Below, one piece after another: positions 62,383 through 64,000 of a DNA stretch of 64,000 nucleotides (position 1 is its first letter; each line of letters starts with the position of its first letter). A program made the translations under genes and the position numbers. The stretch lies in the NCBI GenBank assembly GCA_035573715.1, contig DATLZZ010000003.1, positions 124,001 to 188,000 of the forward strand, read 5' to 3'. The notes below the pieces were generated by a model. The model ran no database searches, was not told where the DNA came from, and was given only the letters and a program-made list of their open reading frames with translations. The DNA is from JACPRL01 sp035573715 (lineage in GTDB: Bacteria > Acidobacteriota > Terriglobia > Acidiferrales > 2-02-FULL-67-57).

Positions 62383-63422
62383 CGTCCGCTGAGCCGCGAC
62401 AGAAGGAGTTGGACGAAGCGCGCGGCGTCGACCTCGACGCAGACCTCGGCGTTGGGCCGGACGCGGAGAATGCCGACCACCATGTTGCGGCCGTCTCGCC
62501 ACTCCACCTGATCCACCAAGTTGTAGCGGTAGGCGACGGTTTCGCCGCGCGTATGCTCGCCGCGGGTTTCAATCTCGACCCGCATTGGCTGTGCCGTGAC
62601 GAGGCTGCGGTCGATCGTCACGGCGACGGCGAGCGCGTCGTAAACCGCGGTGCCCGGGAAGCCGAATTCCTCCGAGCGGTCGAGAATGTAGCCGAGCGCC
62701 GCCCGCGCAAACTCGCTCTGCGGGCCGCTGCTGAGCCGCGCCAGGTCGGCGCGGCGGACGAGTGCTTTGTTGCCGACGTCGAGGCCGACCATCGTGATCC
62801 GCCAGCCGGCGCTGAAGACAATCTTCGCGGCCTCCGGGTCGCCGTAGATGTTCGCCTCGGCCGCGGCAGTGACGTTGCCGCCGGAAATCGAGCCGCCCAT
62901 CAGAATCACCTCTTTGACCAGCGGAACGATAGAGGGGTCTTTGCGCGTCGCGAGCGCAATGTTGGTGAGCGGCCCGACCGGCACGAGCGTGATTTCGTTT
63001 GGGAAGCGATGAACCAACTCGATGATGAGGTCGGGCGCGAAGCGCGGGTCGAGCTTGCATTGGGGCGCAGGCAGGTTGACGTCGGCCAGGCCGTTCTGGC
63101 CGTGCCAGAACTCGGCGGTGGTGAGTTGTTGGACAAGCGGGCGATCGGCGCCGGCAGCGACGGGGAGGTCACAGCGGCCGGCGAGCGAGACAAGTCTGAG
63201 CGCGTTCTCGGTGCCCTGGCGCAGCGGGACATTGCCAGGAACCACGGTCAGCGCTTGCACGTCCAGCTCGGGCGAGTTGAGCGCCAGCAGGATGGCCATG
63301 GCGTCGTCAATGCCCGGGTCGGTATCAATAATGACTTTCTTTTCGGTGGCGGCGGCAGCGGGGAGTGCGGCCAGCAGAAGAAGTGCGGCGAGGCCCGGTA
63401 GTCGGCAACGTCGAGTGCGCAT
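62379..63422 (-). CDS. Exported nucleoside hydrolase
   Basis: A 347-residue protein. The ATG at 63422 gives a signal peptide (LPGLAALLLLAALPAAAA) with AGGAG upstream; another ATG at 63464 is possible. The catalytic Ca2+ site is canonical: VIIDTDPGIDDAMAI. VPVGPLTNIALAT, VILMGGSI, EANIYGDPEAAKIVF and MVGLDVGNKAL follow, and the general-acid His region has VYDALAVAVTIDR. It is probably periplasmic and cleaves purine or pyrimidine ribonucleosides to base plus ribose. It is convergent with its paralog, sharing four bases. Confidence 0.92.
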   Translation of the reverse strand: MRTRRCRLPGLAALLLLAALPAAAATEKKVIIDTDPGIDDAMAILLALNSPELDVQALTVVPGNVPLRQGTENALRLVSLAGRCDLPVAAGADRPLVQQLTTAEFWHGQNGLADVNLPAPQCKLDPRFAPDLIIELVHRFPNEITLVPVGPLTNIALATRKDPSIVPLVKEVILMGGSISGGNVTAAAEANIYGDPEAAKIVFSAGWRITMVGLDVGNKALVRRADLARLSSGPQSEFARAALGYILDRSEEFGFPGTAVYDALAVAVTIDRSLVTAQPMRVEIETRGEHTRGETVAYRYNLVDQVEWRDGRNMVVGILRVRPNAEVCVEVDAARFVQLLLSRLSGR

Positions 63423-63529
63423 GGGCAGTTGCTCCTGAGCGAGTTTGGCAGCGGGCCGCATCATGCCTCAGAGAGCCATGCGGCTTCAATGCTATACTCG
63501 CCCGCGGTCGGCGTCCGGGGGGCCGGTTT

Positions 63530-63997
63530 ATGCAGAACCCCTTCATGGCGCGGGCGATTGAGCTCGCGCTCGAAAACGTGCGCTCCGGCCGCGGCGGCCC
63601 GTTCGCGGCGGTGGTGGTGAAGGACGGGCGCATCCTCGCTGAGGGCACGAACCGCGTAACTTCCAGCAACGATCCCACCGCCCACGCCGAGATTGTCGCC
63701 CTCCGCGAGGCCTGTCGCGCGCTGGGCAGCTTCCAACTGACTGGCTGCGAGATCTACACCTCGTGCGAGCCCTGCCCGATGTGCATGGGCGCGATTTACT
63801 GGGCCCGTCCGGCGCACGTCTACTTCGCCGCCACCGCGGCCGATGCGGCGCGCTTCGGCTTTGATGACTCCTTCATCGGACAAGAACTGCAGAAGCCGCC
63901 GGAGCAGCGCAAGATTCCGCTCACCCGGCTGATGGGCGACGACGCCCTCGCGCCGTTCATCGCCTGGGAGCAGAAGCCCGACAAAATCCGGTATTGA
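63530..63997 (+). CDS. Nucleoside/guanine deaminase-like enzyme (CDA fold)
   Basis: A 155-residue protein from the ATG at 63530. The zinc site is THAE-type, here PTAHAEIVALREAC, with SCEPCPMCMGAIYWARP. The C-terminal DDSFIGQELQKPPEQRKIP resembles bacterial guanine deaminases (GuaD) rather than tRNA-adenosine deaminase TadA, which lacks that motif. It would turn guanine into xanthine. Divergent from the exported nucleoside hydrolase; it completes a base-salvage set. The stop is at 63995-63997, three bases before the window ends. Confidence 0.9.
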   Translation: MQNPFMARAIELALENVRSGRGGPFAAVVVKDGRILAEGTNRVTSSNDPTAHAEIVALREACRALGSFQLTGCEIYTSCEPCPMCMGAIYWARPAHVYFAATAADAARFGFDDSFIGQELQKPPEQRKIPLTRLMGDDALAPFIAWEQKPDKIRY

Positions 63998-64000
63998 CCC

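Overview
The window is about 64 kb of GC-rich, gene-dense bacterial chromosome. The best guess is an Acidobacteriota member. Two tandem exported proteins (28258-30310) look like the VWFA-related family that is expanded in that phylum, and the other genes (mreBCD-mrdA-rodA, RNase E/G, large respiratory clusters, OPT transporter, REP-associated transposase) fit. I saw no rRNA, tRNA, CRISPR array, prophage or complete insertion sequence. The assignment rests on protein resemblance recalled by eye, not on a search.

Layout. 1-887: edge-truncated PpiD/SurA-type isomerase (minus). 1081-10596: FecR-domain protein, the rod-shape operon mreB-mreC-mreD-mrdA-rodA, and an RNase E/G whose S1 domain is split by about 390 low-complexity residues. 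10673-12506 (minus): octaheme cytochrome followed by a ZIP metal transporter that is a pseudogene. 12694-22940: DUF309 protein, FTR1-DUF2318 fused iron permease with a phased operator-like array, cyclophilin, thioredoxin reductase, O-methyltransferase, MBL hydrolase, peroxiredoxin-like protein, ferredoxin, RtcB, SerA, YqeY and an unknown protein. 23006-36834: OPT transporter, rhomboid protease, acetyltransferase, pyruvate kinase, VWFA pair, quinone reductase, 2-hydroxyacid dehydrogenase, phosphoglycerate mutase, RAYT bracketed by REP hairpins, enolase, cyclic-nucleotide-binding protein.

37251-57189 is a respiratory island. A YwiC-like membrane protein and an Rrf2 regulator with candidate Fe-S ligands share a divergent promoter region carrying the same operator-like motif twice. 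Then come an FAD/Fe-S oxidoreductase, Rieske protein, cytochrome b, heptaheme cytochrome c, a Tat-exported NarG/NxrA-like molybdoenzyme with NarH-like, ethylbenzene-dehydrogenase-gamma-like and TorD-like partners, and an outer-membrane beta-barrel. Facing this operon is a NuoE-NuoF-HoxU-like diaphorase joined to a GltB2-type glutamate synthase domain protein. I infer a quinol/cytochrome-linked oxyanion reductase (or nitrite oxidoreductase) with an NADH-linked module beside it.

57471-63997 looks like a nucleoside-scavenging island: HAD phosphatase, ribokinase, a ureide-permease-like transporter, a DUF2419/Qng1 queuosine-salvage protein with an apparent Tat signal peptide, two nucleoside hydrolases with signal peptides, and a guanine-deaminase-like enzyme. 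Exported hydrolases plus transporter plus ribokinase suggest that nucleosides, including queuosine, are cleaved outside the cytoplasm and the products taken up. This is the most unusual system in the window.

Compaction is high: many starts overlap the previous stop (ATGA, GTGA, TTGA), and three convergent pairs share exactly four bases at their stops.
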